Source: Vacuolonema iberomarrocanum LEGE 07170 (GTDB lineage Bacteria > Cyanobacteriota > Cyanobacteriia > Elainellales > Elainellaceae). From it: a DNA stretch of 64,000 nucleotides. Shown here in pieces: positions 18,949-28,372 of the stretch. Location: positions 124,001-188,000 of the forward strand of contig JADEXA010000004.1 of NCBI GenBank assembly GCA_015207365.1, in the 5' to 3' direction. Position numbers and translations under genes: made by a program. The notes below the pieces were generated by a model that was not told the DNA's origin, did not search any database, and worked only from the letters and a program-made list of their open reading frames with translations. The first letter of the stretch is position 1; the number at the start of each line of letters is the position of its first letter.

Positions 18949-19030
18949 AAGCCAAAACTCGATCATTGTTTGAAACCCTCGTGGTGCAAGGGGTTTAAAT
19001 AATGATCTGTAGTGGATTCGTAGAAAAGTG
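18949..19030. repeat. palindromic repeat, family A (decayed copy)
   Basis: CGATCATTGTTTGAAACCCTCG with an imperfect mirror GGGGTTTAAATAATGATC, then GTAGTGGATTCGTAGAA, which recalls the outer part of intact family A copies. It lies between convergent genes beside a family C element. Confidence 0.75.
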
Positions 19031-19081
19031 GTATGAGCGCCAATGACCAGCAAATGCTCCGGATACGCCTCCAACCTCTGA

Positions 19082-19134
19082 ATACAGGACAAAATCAAGG
19101 GTTTTCGTCGGGGTTCGATTTTTTGTCCTGTACT
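19082..19134. repeat. palindromic repeat, family C (short copy)
   Basis: Ends are ATACAGGACAAAATC and GATTTTTTGTCCTGTACT, with the inner stem reduced to one arm (AAGGGTTTTCG). The same outer ends are seen at 45791-45899. Confidence 0.85.
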
Positions 19135-19157
19135 TAGCTCCAACCTTTGCTTGGCTT

Positions 19158-20297
19158 TTAGCTTCGCTGGTACCGCATACCCGGCACTTGCAGCACCAAA
19201 CCCATCAATTCCAGTTGTACCAGGGCACTCAGCACAGCATTCGTGGCCATGCCTGTTTCCTGCACTAGCATATCCAGCGACGTGGCTTCGAGCGGCACCG
19301 CTCGAAACACCTGGTTGAGTTCGGGAGAAAGGGGCGGCGGTTCGGGCGACAGCAGGTTTAATTGGCTCTCTGGGTTGGGCGGGAAATCGAGATTGGGTAA
19401 ATGTCCTAGGGATTCGAGTAGATGCGCTTCGTCGAGAATGAGTTGGGCACCTTTTTCAATCAGTTCTAGACAACCACGACTGGTGGGATTGTCGAGGGAA
19501 CCGGGAAGGGCATACACTTCGCGGCCATAATCATTGGCAACACGGGCGGTAATGAGCGCCCCCGACTGGCTACCCGCCTCAATGACGATTGTGGCACGGC
19601 ACAGCCCAGCGATGATGCGATTACGGCGGGGAAAGTTGACGCGGTCGGGGGGCGTATTCACCGGATATTCGCTGAGCACTAAGCCATGTTCGATGGTGCG
19701 CTTTGCGAGGTGGAGATTCTTACGGGGATAGATCTTGTTGACCCCGGTTCCCATCACGCCGATGGTGCGCCCTCCAGCATCCAGGCAAGACTGGTGGGCG
19801 ATCGCATCCACACCCTCTGCCATCCCCGATACAATGATAAATCCAGCTTTGACCAGGGTCTGAGCCAGGCGACGGGTCCAACGGTTGCCATAGTCGGTCG
19901 GCGATCGCGTCCCAACAATGCCAATCATCGGTCGCATACCTTGATTCTCTGAGGTGTCCACAACTCCCCGGTAGTACAGCAGCGGAGGCGGATCTGGAAT
20001 TTCCAGTAGCAGTCGTGGATAGTCCGGTTCGGCAGGCGTCCAAAAGTGAGGATTGGCTTGCTCATGCTCGTCCAACAGTGCGGCTGGATCCAGCGTCATG
20101 ATGGCTTTGTGGGCGATCGCTCCAGTCTGCTCCCCAATCCCCTCCACGGCTAACCATTCCGCTGGCGACGCCTGCCACGCCCGCTCCAAGCTACCGAAGT
20201 GATGATAGAGCCGCAACAACAGCGTAGGCCCCATCCCTGGAACCTGCGTCCATGCCACCCAATATGCCCGTTCTGCGACCGATCCTTTGACGACCAA
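19158..20297 (-). CDS. dprA: DNA-processing protein DprA
   Basis: A 379-residue DprA/Smf protein. An N-terminal helix-hairpin-helix part (VPGMGPTLLLRLYHHFGSL) is followed by a Rossmann fold with GIVGTRSPTDYG, SGMAEGVDAIAH and GVMGTGVNKIYP, and a winged-helix tail. DprA shields incoming single-stranded DNA and loads RecA during natural transformation. It suggests competence but does not prove it. The gene is convergent with phoH and divergent from the acetyltransferase gene. Confidence 0.94.
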   Translation of the reverse strand: MVVKGSVAERAYWVAWTQVPGMGPTLLLRLYHHFGSLERAWQASPAEWLAVEGIGEQTGAIAHKAIMTLDPAALLDEHEQANPHFWTPAEPDYPRLLLEIPDPPPLLYYRGVVDTSENQGMRPMIGIVGTRSPTDYGNRWTRRLAQTLVKAGFIIVSGMAEGVDAIAHQSCLDAGGRTIGVMGTGVNKIYPRKNLHLAKRTIEHGLVLSEYPVNTPPDRVNFPRRNRIIAGLCRATIVIEAGSQSGALITARVANDYGREVYALPGSLDNPTSRGCLELIEKGAQLILDEAHLLESLGHLPNLDFPPNPESQLNLLSPEPPPLSPELNQVFRAVPLEATSLDMLVQETGMATNAVLSALVQLELMGLVLQVPGMRYQRS

Positions 20298-20499
20298 GCC
20301 TTCATCTCCCGCTGCACCCTACGCTCTAATGTGCCCATCTGTTTTGGTCAGATCGCGATCGTCCCTTCCCTCCAGACAATCGCCGCACAACGCCCCTAGC
20401 CGCTTACGAATAAAGGCGTTTCTGTATGAAATTCCCTCGACTCTGGTAGCCTAACCACATCCCCTTTTCATCTCTCACCTCTCTCACCTCCAACTTGTT

Positions 20500-21660
20500 A
20501 TGAGCATTGCGATCGCCACCGTCAACGACACACAAATTCGCCCAGTCCTCACCCCGGCGGATCAGGAATTATTTCTAGATGTCCCGCAGCGGGTCTATAG
20601 CAAAGACCCCAACTGGGTTCCACCGCTCCGCAGCAGTATCACCAAATCCTTCAAACCAGAAAATCCCTTCTTCCAATACGGGCGCTTGCAGCAGTTCATC
20701 GCAACCCGTTCTGGGAGTAAGGGTGTTGAGGCAGTCGGACGCATTGTGGCATCGGTCAACGATCGCCTGATCGAGCGGGAAGGGCAACCTGTCGGATTGT
20801 TTGGCTATTTTGAATGCATTGATGATGGGGCGATCGCCCAGGCTTTGTTTGCGGCTGCAGGGGATTGGTTGCGGGAGCAGGGAATGACGACGGTGCGAGG
20901 CCCCATTGACCTGACAACGCACAACAACTGCCTGTTTCTGGTCGATGGCTTCGATTCACCGCCGATGATTATGATGCCCTACAATCCCGCCTATTACCTG
21001 AAGTTCATGGAGCAGGATGGCTGGCGCAAAGCCAAAGATGCCTATGCTTACATCTTGGATTTGAGTGAAGAGCTGAGCGAGCAGTTCAAAAAGGGCTACG
21101 ATATTGCCTGCAAATCGGGCATCAGCTTCCGCCCTATCCGCACCAAGGGTGACGGGTTTGAGCAGGATTGCATTAGCCTCTATCACCTCTTTACCGAAAC
21201 CTTTGCGCCAAACTGGAGTTCGACGCCCCGGACCCAGGAAGAATTTCTGGAGGAAGCCAAGTCGCTGCAAGCGCTGGTGGATCCCGATGTGTTCCCCGTT
21301 GCAGAGTACGAAGGCCAGATGGTGGGCTTCTGGATGGGACTGCCGGACTACAACATTCCCCTGAAACATGTAAATGGCAAACTCGATCTAATCGGAACGC
21401 TAAAGTTTCTGTGGTTCCGTCGGAACATTGACCAAGGTCGTGTGATTGCCATCTGCTCTTTGCCGAAATACCGCCGCAAGATGGTGCCCCTCGGCTTGAT
21501 TTATCTGGGGATGCTGGGCGGCATCAAGAAGGGCAAGCCCTACCAACGAGCGGAGCTGTCCTGGGTATTTGAAGACAACATGGCATCGCGCAAGCTGATT
21601 GAAGCGTCCGGGGGCAAAATCTACAAAACCTACCGAATTTATGAGAAATCGCTGGCTTGA
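20500..21660 (+). CDS. GNAT-like N-acetyltransferase (YghO-type)
   Basis: A 386-residue protein with an N-terminal part IRPVLTPADQELFLDVPQRVY...WVPPLR and a GNAT-like core, widely found as 'GNAT family N-acetyltransferase' in cyanobacteria. The segment TVRGPIDLTTHNNCLFLVDG and the end RAELSWVFEDNMASRKLIEASGG carry the usual acyl-CoA fold signature. The substrate is unknown. It is monocistronic, with a spacer of 200 bases after the divergent dprA. Confidence 0.75.
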   Translation: MSIAIATVNDTQIRPVLTPADQELFLDVPQRVYSKDPNWVPPLRSSITKSFKPENPFFQYGRLQQFIATRSGSKGVEAVGRIVASVNDRLIEREGQPVGLFGYFECIDDGAIAQALFAAAGDWLREQGMTTVRGPIDLTTHNNCLFLVDGFDSPPMIMMPYNPAYYLKFMEQDGWRKAKDAYAYILDLSEELSEQFKKGYDIACKSGISFRPIRTKGDGFEQDCISLYHLFTETFAPNWSSTPRTQEEFLEEAKSLQALVDPDVFPVAEYEGQMVGFWMGLPDYNIPLKHVNGKLDLIGTLKFLWFRRNIDQGRVIAICSLPKYRRKMVPLGLIYLGMLGGIKKGKPYQRAELSWVFEDNMASRKLIEASGGKIYKTYRIYEKSLA

Positions 21661-21822
21661 TCACTGGCGTGATTGAGGCGACTGAGCAGATGCAGCGCGG
21701 TGGGTAAGAACCCTTAACCGCAGAGGCGATCGCTTGCTAAAGGGACAACAAACGGTCATCCAACACACTGTCCGAGGCACTGACCTGATAGAGTTTTAGG
21801 GTTTGTGGATGGCGAGGACATC

Positions 21823-22638
21823 ATGCTAGAGACACCAGTGGGCTGGGTGTTGCTTCTGCTTGTTGGAAGCGTGACGGGAGTACTGTCAGGCATTTTGGGC
21901 ATCGGGGGCGGGATCTTGATGGTTCCGGTGCTGACTTTTTTTGGCGTTCCTCTCGTGCAGGCAACGGCAACCAGCTTGGTCGGGGTGTTACTGAGCGCGA
22001 CATCAGGAAGTATTCGCAACTTCAGCGCTGGGGAGCTGAACTGGCGTAACTCTTTGGTCATCGCAGTCTTTGGCATGCTTACGGCACAGGTTGGGGCGTG
22101 GTTGGGCGATCGCCTTGCCGATCCTATCCTTTCCCTGGCCTTTGCCGTCTTGCTGGTCGCAACCATCCGCTTGATCGATTTGAAGCGATCGCTCCAGCAC
22201 AAAACCTCACCCGACGCTGAGGCATCGCGTTTAACCGCGTCTGACGTTCCATCTGCGTCTCGCTCAATCCAGTGGCTCCCCGTGATTGGGATTGGTTTGA
22301 TGGCGGGCTTTTTGTCAGGGATGTTTGGTATTGGCGGCGGAGTAGTGATGGTTCCCCTGCAAATGTTATTGCTGGCAGAACCGATCAAAGCTGCCGTGCG
22401 AACCAGTTTAGGGGCGATCGTCCCGATTGCCATCTCCGGACTGACCCAGCATACGCTAAACGATAATGTGTTGTGGCTGCCTGGGCTGAGTCTGGGGGTG
22501 GGCGGTTTATTAGGCGCGCAGGTTGGTACAAGGATGTTGCCGAAGTTGGGCGATCGCACCGTCAACCGATTGTTTCGGCTGTTTCTGATTGCTCTGGCAG
22601 TTTACATGGTCATTCGTGGCGTCCGTGGCTTGATGTAG
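21823..22638 (+). CDS. TSUP (TauE/SafE) family membrane transporter
   Basis: A 271-residue membrane protein with about eight hydrophobic segments and two copies of the family motif: GILGIGGGILMVPVL near residue 25 and GMFGIGGGVVMVPLQ near 167. TSUP proteins export sulfite or organosulfur anions in other bacteria; the substrate here is not known. ATG 21823 is preferred to the GTG at 21805 because GAGGACATC gives a good ribosome site. Confidence 0.9.
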   Translation: MLETPVGWVLLLLVGSVTGVLSGILGIGGGILMVPVLTFFGVPLVQATATSLVGVLLSATSGSIRNFSAGELNWRNSLVIAVFGMLTAQVGAWLGDRLADPILSLAFAVLLVATIRLIDLKRSLQHKTSPDAEASRLTASDVPSASRSIQWLPVIGIGLMAGFLSGMFGIGGGVVMVPLQMLLLAEPIKAAVRTSLGAIVPIAISGLTQHTLNDNVLWLPGLSLGVGGLLGAQVGTRMLPKLGDRTVNRLFRLFLIALAVYMVIRGVRGLM

Positions 22639-22710
22639 AGCAGCCCAAACACAACCTGTGAGACCTTGCCAGGTTTCATGAGCCAGGACAAACCGCAATC
22701 CCTATCAGTA

Positions 22711-22783
22711 ACAGGACTTACGCAGTTTGTTGATGTTGTGGCCGCGACGCGGCCACAACATCAACAAACTGCGTAAGTCCTGT
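22711..22783. repeat. palindromic repeat, family D (perfect copy)
   Basis: A perfect 73-base palindrome: ACAGGACTTACGCAGTTTG on the left, TGATGTTGTGGCCGCG at the centre, and the exact mirror on the right ending AAGTCCTGT. It lies between two genes on the same strand. Confidence 0.95.
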
Positions 22784-22903
22784 CCGTCGTGTTGTAGGAG
22801 TTATTACGTTCGCTGACCGGGAGGCTAGATTGGCGCAGGTCGGAGTTCCTAAATACCTATGCGCCATCGCTGCCTCCCCTGCAATCTCTTACTGACGAAC
22901 CCC

Positions 22904-23155
22904 ATGTCTCAGCCTCCATCGGATGACCTCCAATTCCACTCGATCAACCCAGAACAGTTGCAGCAGATTACGGTGGAAGATGTCGATGCCGGAAATCTGT
23001 TTCCAGACCTCATCATCGATGATTCCGTTCCCATGGCTCTGCCAGCACCCCAGATACACCCAGGCATGACGCGTCAGGATCTATTCATGCTGGAAGCAGC
23101 GGCAGTACTGGCCGTTCAGCAGGACAGCTTTAGTGGTCTCGATTTCACCGACTAA
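22904..23155 (+). CDS. hypothetical small acidic protein
   Basis: An 83-residue acidic protein (MSQPPSDDLQFHSI...). The start at 22904 is chosen over a 15-residue Cys-rich extension. No family was recognised. The C-terminal half (MTRQDLFMLEAAAVLAVQQD) looks helical. Spaced between palindromes of families D and B. Confidence 0.5.
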   Translation: MSQPPSDDLQFHSINPEQLQQITVEDVDAGNLFPDLIIDDSVPMALPAPQIHPGMTRQDLFMLEAAAVLAVQQDSFSGLDFTD

Positions 23156-23172
23156 TCTCAAACTGGCTGAAA

Positions 23173-23229
23173 AACCCAACTATCGTTTGCGCCCGCTGCA
23201 GTGCAGCGGGCGCAAACGATAGTTGGGTT
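23173..23229. repeat. palindromic repeat, family B (copy 2)
   Basis: The palindrome AACCCAACTATCGTTTGCGC...GCGCAAACGATAGTTGGGTT, identical to the copy at 13041 apart from the centre. It lies between convergent genes (22904 gene and gmk). Confidence 0.92.
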
Positions 23230-23290
23230 CTACGGTTGTTTATCCGAATTTGATAGGACCAGAGTTGGCGAGAATCGGTCGCTACCAACG

Positions 23291-23869
23291 TCAGCAAGTG
23301 AGGGTTGCGTAGAGCGAATCCTCAATTTGCTCTAGAGCAACGTTCAAGTCGTCATTGACAACCGTCATATCGAACTCGTCAGAGGCTTGTATCTCGGTTC
23401 GTGCGCGAGCCATGCGGCGGGCGATCGCCTCATCCGACTCACTGCCCCGTTGCCGCAAGCGGTGCTCCAAGGCATCCAAAGAGGGCGGTAGAACGAAGAT
23501 TCGCAGAGCGCTCGGGAAGGATTTGCGGATTTGACGTGCGCCTTCCAGCTCAATTTCGAGGATGATGGTCTCTCCTTTCGCAATGGCATCCTCCACCGGA
23601 CGGCGAGGGGTACCATAAAGGTTGCCAGCAAATTCGGCCCACTCCAACAAGTCTCCTTCATCCACCATATCCATAAACGTTGTGCGGGTGAGGAAGTAAT
23701 AATGTTGCCCATCCACTTCACCGGAACGAGGCGATCGCGTCGTCACAGAAATCGAAAGTTTGAGATCAGAATGTCTTCGCCGCAAGGCTCTAAGCAGCGT
23801 TCCTTTACCGACACCACTGGGTCCTGTCAATACAACGAGTTTGCCCTTGCCCATGCTCCTTAGTTCCAT
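23291..23869 (-). CDS. gmk: guanylate kinase
   Basis: About 192 residues, with the P-loop GPSGVGKGT near the start, the GMP-binding TTRSPRSGEVDGQHYYF and the LLEWAEF motif. It phosphorylates GMP to GDP. ATGs at 23869 and 23854 are both possible starts. It follows a RemA-like gene on the same strand, an arrangement also found in Firmicutes and many cyanobacteria. Confidence 0.95.
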   Translation of the reverse strand: MELRSMGKGKLVVLTGPSGVGKGTLLRALRRRHSDLKLSISVTTRSPRSGEVDGQHYYFLTRTTFMDMVDEGDLLEWAEFAGNLYGTPRRPVEDAIAKGETIILEIELEGARQIRKSFPSALRIFVLPPSLDALEHRLRQRGSESDEAIARRMARARTEIQASDEFDMTVVNDDLNVALEQIEDSLYATLTC

Positions 23870-23995
23870 TGCTCCCACAAAGCGTAATGTTAGAAATAAG
23901 ACCTTTATCGTACCGCAGGATGATTGGCTTACTCAGCTAATCCATCTGTCATCTACTCTTCAGCTAATTCTTTGACGAAGGAGTGTGAAACTGAC

Positions 23996-24265
23996 TTAAG
24001 AGTCCTCGCTATTGTGCAGTTCTTTACTAGAGAGGAAACGGTTAGCGACAGTTTCCGGCTGAATGGCAGATAATACAACATGCCCAGAATCGGTCACGAT
24101 CACAGCACGGGTGCGTCGCCCATAAGTTGCATCAATCAACTGGTTCCGGTCACGAGCATCGGTGATGATACGCTTGATAGGAGCGGATTCGGGGCTGACG
24201 ATCGCAATCACCCGGTTGGCTGAAACGATATTCCCGAAACCAATATTTATTAGCCGAATATCCAT
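23996..24265 (-). CDS. RemA-family (DUF370) regulator
   Basis: An 89-residue protein starting [20 protein letters not shown], with [30 protein letters not shown], quoted in pieces. It is typical of DUF370/RemA, a DNA-binding regulator of matrix genes in Bacillus and of osmotic genes in other bacteria. Its location just before gmk is conserved. It is divergent from the rqcH gene across about 100 bases. Confidence 0.9.
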   Translation of the reverse strand: MDIRLINIGFGNIVSANRVIAIVSPESAPIKRIITDARDRNQLIDATYGRRTRAVIVTDSGHVVLSAIQPETVANRFLSSKELHNSEDS

Positions 24266-24368
24266 AAAATGCCTCAAATTTCGGGCAGGAGCTTTCCAAA
24301 GATCTTGCTTTCATGGTATCGGCAATTTTTTTGAGCTACAAGTTGACCTAAACGTAGATTCAAACGTC

Positions 24369-26117
24369 GTGCAATCCGTTGACTTTACAACTCTGACGGC
24401 ACTCTGTGCAGAGTTGCGTTCGCAGTGGCTGCCTGCCCGATTGGAGCAGGTTTATCAGCGCGATCGCCACACCATCGTGCTGAGCCTACGCACCCTGGAA
24501 AAGCGGGGCTGGCTGACGGTATCCTGGCATCCGCAAGCAGCTCGGATTTGTATGGACGACCCACCACCCCGCACCCCAGACACCTTTACCTTCAGTCAAC
24601 AATTGCGCCATCAAATCAATGGTCTGGCGCTGGTGGCCATTGATGCGATCGCCCCCTGGGAACGTGCGTTGGATCTGCAATTCTCTCGGCGTCCTGGCGA
24701 TCCACCCCAATGGCATCTGTATGTGGAGGTGATGAACAAGTACAGCAACGTGATCCTCACCACCGCAGGACGGCAAATTGTCACCGTGGCACATCAGGTC
24801 AACACGCAACAATCCAGCGTGCGGCCATTGCTGACGGGGCAACCCTACGAATTTCCCCCTGCCCTCACTGAAACGATTCCCCGCCTGGAAGAAAGCCAAG
24901 CAACCTGGCAAGAGCGGTTGCAGCTTGTGCCGATCCCCCTACGGCGAGCGATTTTGCAAAACTATCGCGGGCTGAGTTCAGCGTTAGTGCGAGAAATGGG
25001 CGATCGCGCTCAGGTCGATGTGGAGCAGCCGACGGATCAGGTAAGCGATCGCGACTGGCAAGCCTTCTTCCAAACCTGGCAAGAATGGCTCACCACGTTA
25101 ATACATCAATCCTTTCAACCGGGTTGGAAGCAGAAGGGTTACACCGTGATGGGCTGGGGCGAAAGCCAGCCTGCCGACTCGGTGCAAGAGGTTGTTGGCG
25201 TTTACTACCGGGAGCAGCTCAATCGTCAAGAATTTGAACAACTGCGCAACCAATTGAGCCAGCGGGTCGGAACCAATCTGCGCAAACTGCGGGAGCGGGT
25301 GAAGGATTTTCAAACTCGCCTCCAACAATCCGATGATGCCGATCGCTACAAGGAGCGGGCGGACTTGCTGATGGCGCACCTCCACCAATGGCAACCGGGC
25401 ATGGATCGCATTACTTTGGCCGATTTTGAAACCGGGGAGCCAACCGAAATCCCCCTCGATCCCGAAAAAAATGCCGTACAAAATGCGCAGGCCTTCTACA
25501 AGCGGCATCAAAAACTGCGGCGATCGCGGCAGGCCATCGAACCCCTGCTGGCCGAGGTGCAAGGAGAGCTGGCCTATGTGGAACAAGTGCAGGTGGCGAT
25601 CGCCCAAACCCCACGATACCAAGACCCCAATGACCTAGAAGCCCTGCACGAAATTCGCGATGAATTAATCCAGCAAGGCTACCTCACCACCAGCGACAAC
25701 CGCAGTCGCCCTACCACCGAGCCCACCCCCTTCCGGGAATACCGCACTCCCAGCGGTTTCAGCGTCCTCGTTGGGCGCAACAACCGCCAAAACGACGACC
25801 TCACCTTTCGCTTTGCGACCGACTACGACCTCTGGTTCCACAGCCAGGAAATTCCCGGTAGCCATGTCCTCCTGCGCCTTCCGGCGGGAGCCGCGCCTGA
25901 GAATACCGACTTGCAGTACACCGCCAACCTTGCCGCGTACCACAGCCGCGCCACCCAGAGCAACCAGGTGCCTGTGGTCTACACTGAGCCCCGCTATGTC
26001 TTTAAACCCAAAGGGGCAAAACCCGGCATGGCGCTCTACAAAAACGAAACCGTGATCTGGGGCGAACCCCAAACTGCAAACCAATACCAACCGACCTCCG
26101 AAAATCGCACAGGCTAG
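24369..26117 (+). CDS. rqcH: NFACT-family ribosome quality-control protein (RqcH-like)
   Basis: About 582 residues. The N-terminal NFACT-N domain opens VQSVDFTTLTALCAELR; a coiled-coil region covers about 270-430; the C-terminal NFACT-R domain has DYDLWFHSQEIPGSHVLLR. RqcH binds obstructed 50S subunits and adds Ala tails to stalled peptides. The GTG at 24369 is chosen because the cyanobacterial family starts at this point; the longer frame would overlap remA. Annotated in older genomes as fibronectin-binding protein A. Confidence 0.88.
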   Translation: MQSVDFTTLTALCAELRSQWLPARLEQVYQRDRHTIVLSLRTLEKRGWLTVSWHPQAARICMDDPPPRTPDTFTFSQQLRHQINGLALVAIDAIAPWERALDLQFSRRPGDPPQWHLYVEVMNKYSNVILTTAGRQIVTVAHQVNTQQSSVRPLLTGQPYEFPPALTETIPRLEESQATWQERLQLVPIPLRRAILQNYRGLSSALVREMGDRAQVDVEQPTDQVSDRDWQAFFQTWQEWLTTLIHQSFQPGWKQKGYTVMGWGESQPADSVQEVVGVYYREQLNRQEFEQLRNQLSQRVGTNLRKLRERVKDFQTRLQQSDDADRYKERADLLMAHLHQWQPGMDRITLADFETGEPTEIPLDPEKNAVQNAQAFYKRHQKLRRSRQAIEPLLAEVQGELAYVEQVQVAIAQTPRYQDPNDLEALHEIRDELIQQGYLTTSDNRSRPTTEPTPFREYRTPSGFSVLVGRNNRQNDDLTFRFATDYDLWFHSQEIPGSHVLLRLPAGAAPENTDLQYTANLAAYHSRATQSNQVPVVYTEPRYVFKPKGAKPGMALYKNETVIWGEPQTANQYQPTSENRTG

Positions 26118-26228
26118 CCGTTTTAGAGGGTGGCTTTTGGATTTCAGATTTTGGATTTGAGGTCGCCTCGCCTTCTCTTACTCTCCGTGCCCTCTGTGCC
26201 TCTGTGGTTCACTTTTCTCCGAACTTTC

Positions 26229-26888
26229 ATGACTCAACCCCCTGACGCTCGCCAATTTGCCCCCGCCACCCAACGTAACCGGGAACCCATTCTCGCGATC
26301 CTCCAGCGCATCCTCCCGCCGACCGGAACCGTACTCGAAATCTCCAGCGGCACGGGTGAACATGCCATTTTTTTCGCCCCTGCTCTACATCCCAGGCAAT
26401 GGCTCCCCTCCGACCCCGACCCGATCGCCCGTGCTAGTGTTACGGCCTGGAGTCGTGAATGCCCTGCCGAAAACCTGCATCCGCCCCTCACCATCGATGC
26501 ACGGGAAGCGGTCTGGGCTATCGAACGGCCTGATGTGCGCGATGGCTTAGCCATGCTGGATCTGGAACAGCACCCCATCCAGGCGATCGCCAACATCAAC
26601 ATGATCCACATTTCGCCATGGGCCGCTTGCCTAGGCTTAATGGCAGGGGCAGAACGACTACTCCCCAGCGGCGGCATCCTCTACCTCTACGGCCCCTTCA
26701 AGCAAAACGGGCAGCACACCGCCCCTAGCAACGAAGCATTCGATGCCAGTTTACACTGGCAAAACCCGCAATGGGGCGTGCGCGATCTAGAAGAGGTGGC
26801 GGCGATCGCCCAATCTCATCAACTGGCTCTCACCGAGGTCGTCCCGATGCCAGCCAACAACTTTTCTGTCATTTTCCACAAAACCTGA
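26229..26888 (+). CDS. DUF938 SAM-dependent methyltransferase-like protein
   Basis: A 219-residue DUF938 protein. The opening (DARQFAPATQRNREPILAIL) and the SAM-binding motif VLEISSGTGEHAIFFA are family marks, as are NMIHISPWAAC and LYGPFKQNG. The substrate is unknown. ATG 26229 is preferred because the upstream frame contains a widespread non-coding motif (CTCTGTGCCTCTGTGG). It lies 112 bases after rqcH on the same strand. Confidence 0.87.
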   Translation: MTQPPDARQFAPATQRNREPILAILQRILPPTGTVLEISSGTGEHAIFFAPALHPRQWLPSDPDPIARASVTAWSRECPAENLHPPLTIDAREAVWAIERPDVRDGLAMLDLEQHPIQAIANINMIHISPWAACLGLMAGAERLLPSGGILYLYGPFKQNGQHTAPSNEAFDASLHWQNPQWGVRDLEEVAAIAQSHQLALTEVVPMPANNFSVIFHKT

Positions 26889-26890
26889 TT

Positions 26891-26991
26891 ATACCAATTC
26901 GCTAAGAATCCACTACAGATGATTTTTTGAAAGCCCCGCAGCGCGGGGCTTTCAAAAAATCATCTGGTTTTGGTTTTTGTAGAATTGGTAT
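26891..26991. repeat. palindromic repeat, family A (complete copy)
   Basis: Starts ATACCAATTCGCTAAGAATC, with a long inner palindrome CAGATGATTTTTTGAAAGCC...GGCTTTCAAAAAATCATCTG, and ends TAGAATTGGTAT. The ends form a 10-bp terminal inverted repeat. Located between convergent genes. Confidence 0.95.
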
Positions 26992-27015
26992 TAGGCATTT
27001 CGCTTAGAAACCCAT

Positions 27016-27046
27016 AAAAAACGGGGGCGGTTATGCCCCCGTTTTT
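27016..27046. terminator. bidirectional intrinsic terminator
   Basis: AAAAACGGGGGC / GCCCCCGTTTTT with a six-base loop. The T-runs on both strands suit termination of both the DUF938 gene and the psaF-psaJ unit. Confidence 0.93.
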
Positions 27047-27149
27047 CTGAGTATTCAAGGAGAACAAGACAACTGCAAACGCAAAGCCCCAATCCATCCT
27101 CAAACGTTAATTGCTTTGATGGTAGTTCGACAACGGGCAATCCCCGTTC

Positions 27150-27278
27150 CTACGGCATCGGATGGAACAACAGATCAGGGAAAACCCAGTTGAAACCAAT
27201 GAGAATAGCCGCCGTCACAACCATCCAGGCCGTTGCCAGGACAGGTGCTGTCGAAAGGTACTTGAGAAAGTCTTGCAT
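27150..27278 (-). CDS. psaJ: photosystem I reaction centre subunit IX (PsaJ)
   Basis: A 42-residue protein beginning [20 protein letters not shown], with one membrane helix and the tail [10 protein letters not shown]. This is the classic PsaJ, which packs against PsaF at the edge of the PSI core. A GGAG box lies before the ATG. It follows psaF by 75 bases on the same strand; the psaF-psaJ pair is conserved in cyanobacteria. Confidence 0.95.
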   Translation of the reverse strand: MQDFLKYLSTAPVLATAWMVVTAAILIGFNWVFPDLLFHPMP

Positions 27279-27353
27279 GGTGTACTCCAAAACCAATTAC
27301 GACCAGGAAATTTTTCTAACGAGCAGAGAGCAAGAGTGGCGTGGGGTAATAGC

Positions 27354-27827
27354 CTAGCGAGGTGAAACCGTGATTTCGTTATCCTTCGCTGTCAATTCAC
27401 CAGAGGTGAGTTCTTTGACGGCTGCCAGTGGCCACACAAACCCAGTAGACATGATTTTCAGAGCGCGCGGTACATCGATGATGATTTCGCTCATCTCGGG
27501 AGATTTCTCTTTCTTGGTAGAGATCAGATATGCCCGACCGACCCAACCAATCCAACCTGTGATGTACAGGAACAGGATGCTTGGAATGATGAATTCGCCC
27601 AGGTGAGCAAAGCTGCCATCCACAATCAGATGAGGCAACCCATCTTCACCACACAGAACCTGAGAATAGCGATCGAACCGAGCTTTTGCCTGATCGGTTG
27701 TGGCTTGTGCCGCTCGTTGTTGGAATGCAGGACTATCGGCACAGGGTGTCAGGTTGTAGGCGGAAGCGGCGGGGACAAACCCAACCCAAAGAACGAGTGC
27801 CAGGCCAAGAGCAAACAATTTGCGCAT
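27354..27827 (-). CDS. psaF: photosystem I subunit III (PsaF)
   Basis: A 157-residue precursor. The signal peptide is [19 protein letters not shown], with cleavage near ASAYNLTPC. The lumenal part has the Cys pair ([15 protein letters not shown]) and the [19 protein letters not shown] motif, followed by a membrane helix and a cytosolic tail. PsaF helps plastocyanin or cytochrome c6 dock on PSI. ATG 27827 fits the family; the longer frame upstream does not. Confidence 0.97.
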   Translation of the reverse strand: MRKLFALGLALVLWVGFVPAASAYNLTPCADSPAFQQRAAQATTDQAKARFDRYSQVLCGEDGLPHLIVDGSFAHLGEFIIPSILFLYITGWIGWVGRAYLISTKKEKSPEMSEIIIDVPRALKIMSTGFVWPLAAVKELTSGELTAKDNEITVSPR

Positions 27828-28372
27828 AATGGAATTGTTTCCCTTTATTACGAAGTTCAAAGTTTTTTGTAGAAAAGAAGACGGTAGTTTGTATGAAGTC
27901 ATCAAAACTTCAGGGACATCATACTCTGCGGAGGATACCTCGTAAAGTTAAGCTTTTAGAAGTTTTAGCCGCAGAGATTGGGCTTAAAAATGTCGCTGCG
28001 ATCGGAATAGCTGCGATCGCTTCAAGCTCAACAATCCTTGAAAGAAAAGCCTTCCAGCGATTCAATACCGTCTTCAACCGAGCGCTATCCTAATAGCTAC
28101 CCATACAGAATTGGTAACGAATGAATCACTTATTTTGTCAATCGATTGAAGGGCTAATGTTTAGTTTTGTAAATTTCCCCATGCGCTTCACATCGGCTTT
28201 TTTCGATGATGTTGTCTTCAGGGCAAAAAGGGCATGGAAAGAAGAAGATGGATTCGTTGGCAATTTATGACCCTGAATCCTGAATATAGAGCGACCGTCT
28301 CTGAGATAGAGCGACCGTCTCTCAGGGAGAGCGACCGTCTGTAGTTCGACGGTAATGGTTTGGAGAAAATAT
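27828..28372. other. divergent intergenic region psaF / tsaD
   Basis: About 545 bases. It contains the psaF promoter region and the threefold 20-bp repeat at 28287-28343. I looked for HLR1-type RpaB sites upstream of psaF and found none that is clear. Confidence 0.45.
28287..28343. repeat. tandem 20-bp direct repeat upstream of tsaD
   Basis: Three copies of AGAGCGACCGTCT at exact 20-base spacing (GCGACCGTCT at 28291, 28311 and 28331), ending about 30 bases before the tsaD start. The phasing of about two helical turns per unit recalls protein-binding sites. Confidence 0.9.

Noticed and set aside
26130..26228. N-terminal extension of the DUF938 gene
   Set aside because: It consists of a common non-coding motif (CTCTGTGCCTCTGTGG) translated by chance.
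27828..27960. HLR1 site for RpaB upstream of psaF
   Set aside because: No pair of TTACA-type half sites with proper spacing was found.
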